Source: Bacteroidota bacterium
Lineage (GTDB): Bacteria > Bacteroidota > Bacteroidia > Cytophagales > Cyclobacteriaceae
Assembly (NCBI GenBank): GCA_023393375.1
Contig: JAEWLI010000106.1
Location: 1 to 30,952 of the forward strand
DNA length: 30,952 nucleotides
Direction of reading: 5' to 3'
Below the pieces are notes generated by a model, which saw nothing but the letters and a program-made list of their open reading frames with translations, was not told the DNA's origin and did not search any database. Position numbers and translations under genes: made by a program. Shown one piece after another: positions 1 through 9,152 of the stretch; the first letter of the stretch is position 1, and each line of letters opens with the position of its first letter.

Positions 1-3000
1 GAACCTGGCTATGAAGGTACTAAAACTGCAACATTGGTTATTGAAAAAGCCCCCGCTTCTATTGAGTTAAGTAATTTCGAACACCAGTTTAATGGAACAC
101 CTAAATCAGTATCCTATTCTACTACACCACCGGGACTACCGGTGAAAATCTCCTATGATGGAAAACCAGAGCTACCGATATTGTTAGGAAGTTATGATGT
201 TGTCGCTACTATCGATAGCAATAATTTTCATGCCGAAGCAGCTACCGGTACGCTCACGATTGGGGCATCTAATGTTGAAATTACCTTATCTGGGCTGAAC
301 CATGTTTACAATGGTGATCCTAAACCAGTTACAGTTAAGACCATACCTGAAGGAATTTCTTTTGTTGTTACATATAATGGGAATACCAATCCACCAACTG
401 TTGCTGGCACCTATGAAGTCATTGTGAAAATTAACCAAGAAGGATATGCAGGGACAAAATCGGGTACTATGGTAATAACTAAGGCTGAAGCTACTATTGA
501 ACTTCAGCATCTTGTCCAAACTTATGATGGATCTCCAAAACCAGTTTCTGGCATCACCACTCCTCCAAATTTGCCAATAACTTATAAGTACGATGGCAAT
601 AGTGATGAAATACCAGTGAATGCAGGAGAATATCAGGTTGAGGCTGAGATAAATGACCCAAATCATTTTGGATCAGCAGAAGGGACATTGATTATTAATA
701 AAAGAACAGCTCCCATTACCATTACTAATTTGCTGCAAAATTACGATGGAGAGGCAAAAACAGTGAATATAGTTACCAATCCCGCAGGGCTATCCACCAA
801 AGTAACTTATAATAATTCTCCCACCTTGCCCATAAATCAAGGGACTTATCAGGTGAAAGCTGAAATCGAAGATGCCAATTATCAGGGAAACAATACGGCT
901 ACTTTAGTAATCAATGGCCCTCCTGTTGCTGGTGTTATTCCTGCTATCAATATAAATGAAGATAGCCCACCATATGAATTGCCATTAAATGAGTATTTCT
1001 CTGATATAGAAACCCCTTTCAATGATCTTAATTTTTCTATTATTGAGAATACCAATGATAAATTGTTCAGTACCATCACGTTTCAGACCAACAGGTTGGT
1101 TCTTGGATTTAAACCTAACCTTAATGGAACAGCACAAATTAAAATCAGGGCAACAGATGCCAATGGTCTATTTGCCGAAACCACTTTAACTGTCAATATC
1201 AGACCCGTCAATGATGCCCCGGAGTTTACATCGTCTCCAGTAAGGACGGTTAACCAGAACAGTGAATATTCATATCTCATCACATCCGAAGATATTGATA
1301 ATCCGGTATCAGATCTGACTATTAGTGCAATGACTTTACCAGGATGGCTCACATTTTCAGGAGGTGAGAATGGTACGGCAACTTTGAAAGGAACACCGGG
1401 AAATGATCATGTTGGCACACATACGGTTGTGTTAATTGTTTCAGATGGAGAATTAACTGCTGAACAGGCATTTCCTATTAATGTGATTAATATAAATGAT
1501 CCCCCTTATTTCGAAAGTACGCCCCCTACCAATGCCATTAAAAATGAAAATTACACCTATAATATTATAGCCAAGGATCCTGACATAGGGGATGTAATAA
1601 CTGTGTCGATTATAAAAAAACCATCATGGCTAACATTCCAGAATCTTGGAGGTGGAACAGCGCGATTATCTGGTATCCCTAGAGAAGCAGACATCAATAA
1701 GGATAACTCTGTCACACTAAGAATAACGGACAAAGCAGGAGCGTCAGTAAATCAAAGCTTTACTATAATAATCATTTCAACCAATGTACCACCTTATTTT
1801 ACAAGTACACCCATTACTGAAATTAATGAAGGAGTTTTATACAACTATCGAATAACTACAGCAGACCCTGACCAGGATGATAAACTGAAAATTACGGCTT
1901 TGTCTAAACCCAATTGGCTTACTTTAACTGACAATGGAGATCGGACAGCTCAACTTCATGGAATAGCCGATGATCAGGATGTGGGAACTATCAAGATCAT
2001 TCTGGCAGTAACCGATGCTGCGGGAGTAGCTGATTTTCAGGAATTTAATCTAACAGTAATTAATATCAATGAGCCTCCAGTTTTTACCAGTAATCCTGTG
2101 CTGAAGGTGAAAGAAAGAGAGGAATATCTGTATACTGTGAGAACTACCGACCCGGATATCAATGATTCCTGGGTAGTAGAAGGGGTTGGTTTACCATCAT
2201 GGCTTACTTTGACTTTAAAAAGCAAAGGAGTTCATGAGTTAAAAGGAAATCCTGCTGCTTCGGAGCTTGGGGTGTATCAAATAAAACTGATAGCACGAGA
2301 TGCGAGCGGTTTGGAATCTGAACAAACTTTTACTTTAACGGTTGAAAATGTAAATGATCCACCTAGATTTACTTCGACTCCGAAAACTTTGGCAGTATTG
2401 AATCAGGAATATGTATATGAAGTAACTGCTGAAGATGAAGATCCGCAAGATGTACTTGTATTGGATGCTGTGATCAAACCTGAATGGCTCAATTTGACTG
2501 ATCATGGAAATGGCACAGCCAGCTTGTCAGGCATTCCCAATCAGGCAGGAAATTATCAGGTTAGTTTGAGAGTTGTTGATTATAATCTGGAAGAAGCAAT
2601 TCAAAATTTTGTAGTAGTGGTCAATACGCCTCCCCAGGTTATTGACTTTGCTAAAGAAGGCATGGAGGACCAGGCTATCACTTTTTCACTAATTGATTTT
2701 ACGGATCACTTTTCTGATCAGGAAGGGAAAGAAATGACAACAATACAAATTAGTTCGCTGCCTAGCCATGGGGAGTTAAGGTTAAGTAACCGTACATTAT
2801 CGATTGAGGATGAAATAAAATCTAGTGATTTGGATTTACTTATCTACATGCCTGAGCAAGACTATTTTGGTTCTGATGAATTTACCTGGAGAGGCTCTGA
2901 CGGAGATACTTATTCTCTGAACGCTGCAACAGTATCTATTTCTCTTACTGGGGTTAATGATCCACCTGTTTTATCCCACCTGGAATCTACCCCATTGATG

Positions 3001-3630
3001 TATGTACCTGGAAAAGACCTATCAATAGCCATCACTCAGCAATTACAGATAATAGATGTAGACGATGAAAGGATGATAGGGGCACAAGTGATTTTTACCA
3101 ATAGATCATACTATATAAATGAAGATATCCTGGAATTCGAGAACATTGGCAACATAACAGGAGTTTTTAATAGGGATGTTGGGTCTCTGACTTTTTCGGG
3201 TGAGGATACTAAAGCAAACTATGAAAGAGCATTAAGATCGGTAAAATATCATAACGTAGCATTTAGCCCTCGGTTTGATGATCGGTCGGTAAATATATAC
3301 GTAGATGACTGGAAGGAATCGAGTAATTTTGTCAGAAGGGAAATTACCATGGTGGATGGATTGGTTGAACTTGTTATTCCTTCAGGGTTTACACCCAACA
3401 ACGGTAGTGTGAATAACTTCTGGATCATAAAGAATATTCAATTATATCCTAATTGTGAGGTCAATGTATTTTCACGAAATGGAAGCCTTATTTTTAAATC
3501 TTTAGGATATAATGATCCATGGGATGGAACCTATAACGGATCAAATTTACCTGTAGGTACTTATTATTATATCATTAAACTAAATGAATTTAATAAGACT
3601 TATACAGGTACAGTGACTATAATCAGATAA
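1..3630 (+). CDS. Giant repeat adhesin with type IX secretion type B sorting domain (5' truncated)
   Basis: The reading frame is open from base 1, so the N-terminus lies outside the window; the visible part is about 1,209 residues. It begins inside an MBG-type beta domain, then has four more of about 73 residues each (about 43-261, 262-480, 481-699, 700-915). A cadherin/tandem-95-like segment follows (about 916-1220), then five CADG/putative-Ig repeats of about 95 residues (starts near 1222, 1507, 1795, 2080, 2365), each with an F-x-S-x-P opening and a P-x-W-L-T/N core. Another tandem-95-like domain (about 2626-2955) and an unassigned segment (about 2956-3355) precede the C-terminal 90 residues (IPSGFTPNNG, DPWDGTYNG, LPVGTYYYII), which match the CHU_C gliding-motility-associated domain. 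From family knowledge this directs export by the type IX system and surface attachment. An adhesive or matrix role is inferred. The following porP/sprF-like and ompA-like genes fit such clusters. Confidence 0.93.
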   Translation, partial: EPGYEGTKTATLVIEKAPASIELSNFEHQFNGTPKSVSYSTTPPGLPVKISYDGKPELPILLGSYDVVATIDSNNFHAEAATGTLTIGASNVEITLSGLNHVYNGDPKPVTVKTIPEGISFVVTYNGNTNPPTVAGTYEVIVKINQEGYAGTKSGTMVITKAEATIELQHLVQTYDGSPKPVSGITTPPNLPITYKYDGNSDEIPVNAGEYQVEAEINDPNHFGSAEGTLIINKRTAPITITNLLQNYDGEAKTVNIVTNPAGLSTKVTYNNSPTLPINQGTYQVKAEIEDANYQGNNTATLVINGPPVAGVIPAININEDSPPYELPLNEYFSDIETPFNDLNFSIIENTNDKLFSTITFQTNRLVLGFKPNLNGTAQIKIRATDANGLFAETTLTVNIRPVNDAPEFTSSPVRTVNQNSEYSYLITSEDIDNPVSDLTISAMTLPGWLTFSGGENGTATLKGTPGNDHVGTHTVVLIVSDGELTAEQAFPINVININDPPYFESTPPTNAIKNENYTYNIIAKDPDIGDVITVSIIKKPSWLTFQNLGGGTARLSGIPREADINKDNSVTLRITDKAGASVNQSFTIIIISTNVPPYFTSTPITEINEGVLYNYRITTADPDQDDKLKITALSKPNWLTLTDNGDRTAQLHGIADDQDVGTIKIILAVTDAAGVADFQEFNLTVININEPPVFTSNPVLKVKEREEYLYTVRTTDPDINDSWVVEGVGLPSWLTLTLKSKGVHELKGNPAASELGVYQIKLIARDASGLESEQTFTLTVENVNDPPRFTSTPKTLAVLNQEYVYEVTAEDEDPQDVLVLDAVIKPEWLNLTDHGNGTASLSGIPNQAGNYQVSLRVVDYNLEEAIQNFVVVVNTPPQVIDFAKEGMEDQAITFSLIDFTDHFSDQEGKEMTTIQISSLPSHGELRLSNRTLSIEDEIKSSDLDLLIYMPEQDYFGSDEFTWRGSDGDTYSLNAATVSISLTGVNDPPVLSHLESTPLMYVPGKDLSIAITQQLQIIDVDDERMIGAQVIFTNRSYYINEDILEFENIGNITGVFNRDVGSLTFSGEDTKANYERALRSVKYHNVAFSPRFDDRSVNIYVDDWKESSNFVRREITMVDGLVELVIPSGFTPNNGSVNNFWIIKNIQLYPNCEVNVFSRNGSLIFKSLGYNDPWDGTYNGSNLPVGTYYYIIKLNEFNKTYTGTVTIIR
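43..915 (+). repeat. Four tandem MBG-type repeats, about 219 bp each
   Basis: Inside the adhesin frame the protein repeats every 72-73 residues. Each unit has a Y/F-x-G-x-x-K-x-V core (FNGTPKSV, YNGDPKPV, YDGSPKPV, YDGEAKTV), a G-x-Y-x-V turn and an ending such as GTLTI or GTLII. The end of one more unit (GTKTATLVI) is visible at the window edge, so the array continues to the left. The repeats are diverged at DNA level. Confidence 0.85.
1222..2626 (+). repeat. Five tandem CADG/putative-Ig repeats, about 285 bp each
   Basis: Units begin with FTSSP, FESTP, FTSTP, FTSNP and FTSTP at about 1222, 1507, 1795, 2080 and 2365. Each contains a Y-x-Y strand, a DPD-like acidic turn, a P-x-W-L core and a final N-x-N-D/E-P-P linker. 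The near-constant 95-residue spacing indicates an array of identical beta-sandwich folds. Acidic turns suggest calcium-stiffened linkers, which is an inference from cadherin-like families. Confidence 0.85.
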
Positions 3631-3641
3631 ACAAAACGCAG

Positions 3642-4664
3642 ATGAAGAAATTTTTATCTATTATTATTTTTTTAGTTCTATTTCAATATTCCCATGGTCA
3701 GTCAGGGATGCAATTAAGTCAAGGTTTTCAAAATGCATCTACTTTGAATCCTGCTTTTACGGGAATTGATAATTTTATGGATATCAAAGTTGGTTATCGC
3801 CAACAATGGACTGGTATAACAGATGGGCCACAGATTTATTATCTTACTGTAAATGGGGTATTGGTAAAGCCAAAATACGAAAGTATTAGAAGTAACGCAT
3901 TAAGGATAAGTGATCCAGAATTATATTCTGAAACAGGATCAAATAACTTTAACCGGATTTCCGCTATCAAACACGGATTAGGTGGTCATATTTTAAATGA
4001 TTCATATGGCCCATTCAACCAACTTAAAGCTGCTTTGTCTTATGGGTTTCACTTTCCTATAAACCAACAACTAAGGTTTACCGTTGGAGCATCTGGAGGA
4101 ATTGTTAATACCAGGGTTAATGCGGATAAGGTGAGGGTTGATGAGGAGTTTGAAGGCATCGATGAAACATATCAGTCCTTTTTGGCTAGTAGTGGTCAAA
4201 GCACAAATCTCGATATTGGTTTAGGATTGCTTTTATACTCCAGGAACTTTTATGTGGGGTATTCTGCAACAAATTTAACCCGCAACACATTGTTGGCAAA
4301 TGTAGGAATGGAAATTGAAAAAGAAGCAGTCACTCATGCACTTATGGGTGGCGTTAAATTTCAATTGGGGGCAGACTATCAGTTACTTCCAAGCATTACT
4401 TATCGCTCTATAGAACCCTTTCCTGGTTCGGTGGATTATAGTTTGAAAATGCGATTCAGAAAAAGTTTCTGGAGCGGACTTACTTATAGGGACAATAAAG
4501 ATCTCGTGATTATGACAGGGTTTTTTCTGAATAATTCTCTTAATATCAACTATTCTTATGATTTCTCATTGGGTGGTATGAATGATCAGTTGAAGGGCAG
4601 TCACGAATTTGTAATTGGATTTTCACTCTTTAATACCACGTCAGCTCTGCCGTATGCCTGGTAG
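3642..4664 (+). CDS. PorP/SprF family type IX secretion outer-membrane protein
   Basis: The product is 340 residues with an N-terminal signal peptide (MKKFLSIIIFLVLFQYSHGQ). The mature start carries the family pattern: a QL-x-Q-G-F segment, NPAFTG near residue 45 and a YRQQW-x-G motif near residue 60. The rest alternates short amphipathic strands and glycine-rich turns (GLGGHILND, VGYSATNL), as in outer-membrane beta-barrels. PorP/SprF proteins usually sit directly beside large CHU_C-bearing substrates and help their secretion or anchoring; here the gene starts 11 bases after the adhesin stop and is almost certainly cotranscribed with it. It is probably a dedicated partner of this adhesin rather than the core PorP of the machine. 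Confidence 0.92.
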   Translation: MKKFLSIIIFLVLFQYSHGQSGMQLSQGFQNASTLNPAFTGIDNFMDIKVGYRQQWTGITDGPQIYYLTVNGVLVKPKYESIRSNALRISDPELYSETGSNNFNRISAIKHGLGGHILNDSYGPFNQLKAALSYGFHFPINQQLRFTVGASGGIVNTRVNADKVRVDEEFEGIDETYQSFLASSGQSTNLDIGLGLLLYSRNFYVGYSATNLTRNTLLANVGMEIEKEAVTHALMGGVKFQLGADYQLLPSITYRSIEPFPGSVDYSLKMRFRKSFWSGLTYRDNKDLVIMTGFFLNNSLNINYSYDFSLGGMNDQLKGSHEFVIGFSLFNTTSALPYAW

Positions 4665-4665
4665 T

Positions 4666-5961
4666 ATGAAAATTATTCAGACATTATTTTTTATTTTTTT
4701 TAGTATATCCGGTCAAAGTCAGCCGTTATTTTCACCTCCTATCAAAATAAAAGACATAAATAGCGTGGCTGAAGAAAGCCTGCCTTTATACCTGAATCGT
4801 GGATTATATTTTGTAAGATCTTTCTATGAGAAAAACGCTGGAGGTATAGAAGGAGGACAAGATATCTGGTATTCAGAAAAAATCAGTGATGAACTTTGGG
4901 AGAAACCTATTAATAATTTTCCATTGTTCAACAACCGTGACAATAACGCGGTGATTGGTATGTCTGAGGATGGAAAAACCATTTATTTGATGAACAGCTA
5001 TCATCAGGCCGAAGAAAAATCCATATGGATAGAAATGTCGGAAAAAGTAAATGGCGAATGGGGGATTCCTAAAAGACTTATTTTAAAAGACGTGAAGCCA
5101 GAAGGGAAATTCAGTGGTTTTTATATGCATCCTTCAGAAAAAATCCTGATGATCTCTATGCAAGTAAAAAATAAAGGTCACGAAGACCTGTTTGTTTGCA
5201 CCCGGGATCATTTGGGAAGGTGGTCCAAACCAATCAATTTGGGCAGTACTATTAATACAAATGGCTTTGAAATTTCACCTTTTTTGAGTGCCGATACAAA
5301 AACACTTTACTTTGCCAGTAATGGGCGCGCCGATAGTAAAAATGCCGATATTTATTATGCTGATCGACTAGATAATAGCTGGCAAAACTGGTCTGAACCT
5401 GTTCGTTTACCAGAAGGCATTAATTCCGAAGCCTTTGATGCCTATTTTTCAATAACCAGCAGTGATGAAGTTTATTTTGTAAGTAACAGGGAAGGTGAAT
5501 ATACCGATATTTATTTTGCAAAAGCCACAGGTGATTTTAAAGTACCTGAAATTGCAAGCATTGTACAACCCAAATCCATAAGTCCGGAAACAAGTCTAAA
5601 TAGAAAAGACCCAAAAGCGTTTCAGTCAAAAGGATCATCATATATCTACTTTGAATTTGCCTCAGCGGAGCTATCAGAAGAGATGACAGCACAATTGAAG
5701 TTTGTGGCAACGGAACTAAAGGATGAATCAAATTATCAAATCGAGCTTTATGGCTTTGCTGATGATTTAGGTCCGGATGGGTACAACAGGATATTATCTA
5801 GAAAAAGAGCAGAATCAGTAAAAACATTTTTGATCAACGAAGGGTTGAACAGCCAAAAAATTATTCCTGTTGGAAAAGGCAAAATTCAACTGAAGGAAAA
5901 TGAAACGGTGGATGATCAGCGTCAACAAAACCGGCGGGTAGAAGTGGTAATATTAAAATGA
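4666..5961 (+). CDS. PD40-repeat/OmpA-like peptidoglycan-binding protein
   Basis: I place the start at the ATG one base after the preceding stop, because the next residues form a signal peptide (MKIIQTLFFIFFSISGQSQ). An upstream in-frame ATG at 4615 would add 17 residues that spoil it. The 431-residue product has WD40-like PD40 beta-propeller repeats in the first two thirds (SEDGKTIYLM, SADTKTLYFASN, TDIYFA) and a C-terminal OmpA-like domain from about residue 320 (YIYFEFASAEL, ELYGFADDLG, RKRAESV, QQNRRVEVVI). OmpA-like domains bind peptidoglycan in the periplasm. The PD40+OmpA architecture resembles PorE-type proteins linked to type IX secretion. Adjacency to the adhesin and PorP/SprF genes suggests it anchors their outer-membrane assembly to the wall. 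Confidence 0.9.
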   Translation: MKIIQTLFFIFFSISGQSQPLFSPPIKIKDINSVAEESLPLYLNRGLYFVRSFYEKNAGGIEGGQDIWYSEKISDELWEKPINNFPLFNNRDNNAVIGMSEDGKTIYLMNSYHQAEEKSIWIEMSEKVNGEWGIPKRLILKDVKPEGKFSGFYMHPSEKILMISMQVKNKGHEDLFVCTRDHLGRWSKPINLGSTINTNGFEISPFLSADTKTLYFASNGRADSKNADIYYADRLDNSWQNWSEPVRLPEGINSEAFDAYFSITSSDEVYFVSNREGEYTDIYFAKATGDFKVPEIASIVQPKSISPETSLNRKDPKAFQSKGSSYIYFEFASAELSEEMTAQLKFVATELKDESNYQIELYGFADDLGPDGYNRILSRKRAESVKTFLINEGLNSQKIIPVGKGKIQLKENETVDDQRQQNRRVEVVILK

Positions 5962-6041
5962 TGAATTCTACCCAAGCCTAAAAGTTGATGAAATAATGTC
6001 TTAATTTAGCAAATTATTTACTAATCAAATTAATAATAATA

Positions 6042-7334
6042 ATGACCTACAAAGTAAAAGATATCTCCCTGGCCGAATGGGGAAGAAAAGAAATAGAGTT
6101 AGCTGAAGCTGAAATGCCGGGACTAATGTCCCTCAGAGAAGAATACGGTCCATCCAAACCTCTAAAAGGGGCAAGAATTGCCGGTTGTTTACATATGACC
6201 ATTCAAACAGCGGTATTAATAGAAACACTGGTTGAATTGGGTGCAGAAGTACAGTGGTCATCATGTAACATTTTTTCAACACAGGATCATGCCGCTGCAG
6301 CCATAGCTGCCGCCGGAATACCCGTTTATGCGTGGAAAGGTGAAACACTAGAAGAATACGACTGGTGTATTGAACAAACTTTGTTTTTTGGCAGCAAGGA
6401 TAAACCATTGAATATGATCCTTGATGACGGAGGTGATTTGACAAACATCGTTCTTGACAGTCATCCTGAAATTGTAGCCCAACTTAAGGGTATATCTGAA
6501 GAGACCACTACAGGTGTTCACAGGCTTTATGAAAGAATGAAAAAAGGGACATTACCAGTTCCTGCAATTAATGTAAATGACTCCGTAACCAAATCCAAAT
6601 TTGATAATCTATACGGTTGTAAAGAATCTCTTGTAGACGCCATTAGAAGAGCCACCGACTTAATGATGGCTGGCAAAGTAGCAGTAGTAGCCGGTTTTGG
6701 TGATGTTGGTAAAGGATCTGCTCGCTCGCTTAGGAATAATGGAGCTCGTGTAATGGTTACAGAAATTGACCCAATATGTGCATTGCAGGCAGCTATGGAT
6801 GGTTTTGAAGTAGTGAAAATGGAAAATGCAATTCCTCGGGCTGATATTGTAGTTACTGCTACCGGAAATAAAGACATCATATCCGGAAAACATTTCAGGT
6901 TAATGAAAGACAAAACCATAGTTTGTAACATAGGTCATTTCGATAATGAAATTGATATGGCATGGTTAAATGATAACTATGGCAACAAAAAAGTAACCAT
7001 AAAGCCACAGGTTGATATGTACAATGTGGAAGGAAAAGATATCATAATACTTGCAGAAGGGCGTCTGGTTAATTTAGGTTGTGCCATGGGTCATCCTTCT
7101 TTTGTGATGTCCAATTCATTTACTAATCAGGTGTTAGCTCAACTTGAATTATGGCAAAATGGATCAGCTTATGACAAAGCTGTTTATATGTTGCCAAAAC
7201 ATCTTGATGAGAAAGTGGCCCGTTTGCATTTAGGTAAAATTGGCGTGGAACTGGATACTTTGACACCCGAACAAGCAGAATATATTGGTGTAACAGTGGA
7301 AGGTCCTTACAAACCTGAGTATTATAGATATTAA
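6042..7334 (+). CDS. ahcY: Adenosylhomocysteinase (S-adenosyl-L-homocysteine hydrolase)
   Basis: This cytosolic NAD-dependent enzyme splits S-adenosylhomocysteine into adenosine and homocysteine, removing the inhibitory product of methyltransferases and feeding methionine recycling. The 430-residue length fits the family. Visible motifs include CLHMTIQTAVLIETL near the N-terminus, the substrate/hinge region NVNDSVTKSKFDNLYGC, the NAD-binding loop VAGFGDVGKGSA near residue 220, NIGHFDNEID, and the C-terminal tail ending in KPEYYRY typical of the family. The upstream gap of 80 bases is AT-rich with only a poor promoter match (TAATTTAG at 6002-6009). A strong terminator follows, so the gene is probably a single transcription unit. 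Confidence 0.98.
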   Translation: MTYKVKDISLAEWGRKEIELAEAEMPGLMSLREEYGPSKPLKGARIAGCLHMTIQTAVLIETLVELGAEVQWSSCNIFSTQDHAAAAIAAAGIPVYAWKGETLEEYDWCIEQTLFFGSKDKPLNMILDDGGDLTNIVLDSHPEIVAQLKGISEETTTGVHRLYERMKKGTLPVPAINVNDSVTKSKFDNLYGCKESLVDAIRRATDLMMAGKVAVVAGFGDVGKGSARSLRNNGARVMVTEIDPICALQAAMDGFEVVKMENAIPRADIVVTATGNKDIISGKHFRLMKDKTIVCNIGHFDNEIDMAWLNDNYGNKKVTIKPQVDMYNVEGKDIIILAEGRLVNLGCAMGHPSFVMSNSFTNQVLAQLELWQNGSAYDKAVYMLPKHLDEKVARLHLGKIGVELDTLTPEQAEYIGVTVEGPYKPEYYRY

Positions 7335-7347
7335 TAAAAAAATCATT

Positions 7348-7391
7348 AACCGCTAATGTACATCTTCTGGTGTTCTTTAGCGGTTTTTTTT
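7348..7391 (+). terminator. Rho-independent terminator of ahcY
   Basis: A perfect 9-bp stem (AACCGCTAA at 7348-7356 with TTAGCGGTT at 7377-7385) with a 20-base loop runs straight into a T tract. It lies 14 bases after the ahcY stop. Confidence 0.88.
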
Positions 7392-7509
7392 AGGCTTTTA
7401 AAAACCTATTTTCTTCATCCTCTTGAAAAGAGATTATTTCTTTTTTTAGGGGTTGCTCGGATATTGTAATTGATTGATAACCAGTAGTTTAACCAAGGTA
7501 ATATAAAAA

Positions 7510-7975
7510 AGTAAACCCCAAAATCTGTTAAAATTAGCATTTTTTGGGGTTTTGTGTATCTTGTAATTGCTAAATAACTAAATAACGCTGCAAGATACAA
7601 TGCAACAAGAAATTTTCCTACCAGAAGAGTATTTAAATCCAAAATGGTACATTTTTAAGGAGCAGACTTTAGGAAAACTACATGACACGAGTAAATTGAA
7701 AAGCGTCCTATCTGCCGTCAGACCAACAGTTGTGGAAGGCAGCTTTGGAGTGCTCAAAGAGAGTTATGGCTTAAAAAAAAATAAAAGGCTAAAAATCAGC
7801 AGAACGAAATCATATGGGCATTATTTGCTGTGATGACCTGCAATGCTATCCAAATAACCCACAAACGCGCCAGATCAACCATAACCGCTTGTAAATCAGC
7901 GGCATAAACACCAGGCCGAAATTGGGTAAAGGGAGGGGTGCACCCAAATGTCAAAAAATCAAAATTTATGGCTAC
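7510..7975 (+). mobile_element. Degraded, internally deleted IS element (IS1182-like)
   Basis: The stretch holds a short transposase remnant framed by imperfectly matching ends. The left side around 7528-7556 (AAATTAGCATTTTTTGGGG) resembles the reverse complement of the right side around 7938-7968 (AAATTTTGATTTTTTGACA); the shared core is ATTTTTTG. The left end also carries an 11-bp inverted repeat (AAACCCCAAAA 7513-7523, TTTTGGGGTTT 7542-7552) and a GTATCTTG/CAAGATAC pair before the ORF. The right end contains the palindrome GGGTGCACCC (7936-7945). A complete IS1182-type element would be about 1.5-2 kb, so most of the interior is gone. The ends are approximate and I saw no clear target-site duplication. 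Confidence 0.5.
7600..7907 (+). pseudogene. Transposase remnant: N- and C-terminal ends joined, frameshifted
   Basis: The open frame 7600-7833 reads as two transposase ends joined. The first 35 residues (MQQEIFLPEEYL, LGKLHDT) resemble the N-terminus of IS1182/IS5-group transposases. They are followed directly by VVEGSFGVLKESYGL, which resembles the C-terminal VEG-x-FG-x-LK-x-x-YG block. The catalytic middle, normally several hundred residues, is missing. Just after the A9 tract at 7773-7781 the frame becomes non-transposase-like, while the -1 frame reads NEIIWALFAVMTCNAIQI and stops at 7905-7907. A TAA at 7782-7784 in that frame argues against a programmed shift. The product cannot be an active transposase. 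The family assignment is from memory of motifs. Confidence 0.55.
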
Positions 7976-8031
7976 TTATCTACTCTTCCACAATTAATTG
8001 TACTTTTTAGTGGATTGAAATTAGTTGAAAT

Positions 8032-8054
8032 AGAAAAAGCTCCCGAAGGAGCTT
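8032..8054 (-). terminator. Rho-independent terminator after the Bax-like gene
   Basis: On the minus strand, AAGCTCC-TTCG-GGAGCTT is a perfect 7-bp stem closed by the very stable UUCG tetraloop, followed by TTTC. It lies about 36 bases after the glucosaminidase stop. Confidence 0.88.
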
Positions 8055-8090
8055 AATATTTTACCGTTTTTCTTTTCAAGCAACGACTTT

Positions 8091-8975
8091 TTACCTCATT
8101 ACCAAAAGGGGTTCTTCACTGACAGGTGTTTCAATGAAATAATTAGGATCAATCTGGTAATGATCATAACGGGTAAGATCATTTGATTTGATGATATATT
8201 TTATCTTAGACACATATTCATATCCCAGCTCAGAGTATTTATTAAGATAATTGGCCATTTCAAAAACATTATCGGAATTTGCCCTTACCTTCCTGAATCC
8301 CGTGTAGGCTTTTGCCCTGGCCACAGTGTTGAAATAATCCACAATAGATCCCGAGATATGGTCATATTTCCTCAAAAATATATTTCTGCCTTCTCTACCT
8401 GATTTAGCCATCATTCTGTTTTCTGCCGGATCATACGACCAGATACCAAACACATTGTTTCCTTCAAGAAAAAACCTGGATGTTCCCCAGCCACTTTCAA
8501 TTGCTGCCTGAGCAAGAACCAAACTAACAGGATGGGTGATCAACTTTTCTTTTAGTTCATAAATATCTCTTGCCCGATAATCTTTCAAAGTTTGATTAAG
8601 AAATTCTGATTCTTCCTTATTAAGGGGAATATTGTTCTCAATTTTATAAGATATATCATCCATTTCAGCATTCAATTGATCCATGTTGTATTTTGCATAC
8701 AACACAGCCGGAAGCATCATATCAATGAATTTTTTCTTTTTTAAATCGATGGGCAAATGATTAAGACTAATTACTTCATTGTATATAACAGGTACCACCA
8801 ATGAATCAGTAATTTCCCGGATATCTTGTATAGTATTCACTGACCGATATTCTACCACAAGCGATTTTATACTAGTATGCTGCTCTAACACAGGGGCTTT
8901 GCAATGCGTAACCACTAACATCAATAGTAATGAAAAAATAATTTTTCCGCCTGATAGTTTTTTTGTCACTACCAT
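8091..8975 (-). CDS. Bax-like glucosaminidase, probable lipoprotein
   Basis: The product is 294 residues with an N-terminal hydrophobic stretch ending in VVTHC, a slightly atypical lipobox, suggesting a lipid-anchored envelope protein. The C-terminal half has the glucosaminidase-fold core of the Bax/FlgJ-like group: PVSLVLAQAAIESGWGTSRF with the expected catalytic glutamate in AAIESGWG, then GNNVFGIWSY, and a Y-x-S-x-x-x-SI-x-DYFNT-like region (HISGSIVDYFNTVA). These enzymes cut N-acetylglucosaminyl bonds in peptidoglycan. The residue range and the absence of LysM or SH3 domains fit the Bax family (COG2992) rather than FlgJ. It is monocistronic, with its own terminator, and divergent from lhgO. 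Confidence 0.88.
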   Translation of the reverse strand: MVVTKKLSGGKIIFSLLLMLVVTHCKAPVLEQHTSIKSLVVEYRSVNTIQDIREITDSLVVPVIYNEVISLNHLPIDLKKKKFIDMMLPAVLYAKYNMDQLNAEMDDISYKIENNIPLNKEESEFLNQTLKDYRARDIYELKEKLITHPVSLVLAQAAIESGWGTSRFFLEGNNVFGIWSYDPAENRMMAKSGREGRNIFLRKYDHISGSIVDYFNTVARAKAYTGFRKVRANSDNVFEMANYLNKYSELGYEYVSKIKYIIKSNDLTRYDHYQIDPNYFIETPVSEEPLLVMR

Positions 8976-9152
8976 ATGTAAGTATTTTGGTAAAAAATAT
9001 TTTTTTATAGAGCCTCCAGCCTTTTGCCGGCCTCTAAAATAAAATTATTACTGCAAATATAGCAATTATTTTATATATAATTGTATTTATCTTAATTTTT
9101 AATCCTTCTTCACCTTAATAGCCGCCAAAACATGGTCGGGTAGGTTTTTATT

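Noticed and set aside
6133..6931. Several antisense frames inside ahcY
   Set aside because: They are shadows of a strongly conserved gene on the plus strand and show no independent protein features.
7415..7642. Minus-strand 75-residue frame with hydrophobic stretches
   Set aside because: It runs antisense across the ahcY downstream region and the IS end; the composition reflects the AT-rich inverted sequence, with no family resemblance or promoter.
7773..7784. Programmed -1 frameshift at the A9 tract of the transposase remnant
   Set aside because: In the -1 frame a TAA follows immediately (7782-7784), so slippage there would end translation; the catalytic core is also missing, so decay explains it better.
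8779..9042. Plus-strand 87-residue frame antisense to the glucosaminidase start
   Set aside because: It overlaps the signal-peptide region of a well-supported gene and has no recognisable features.
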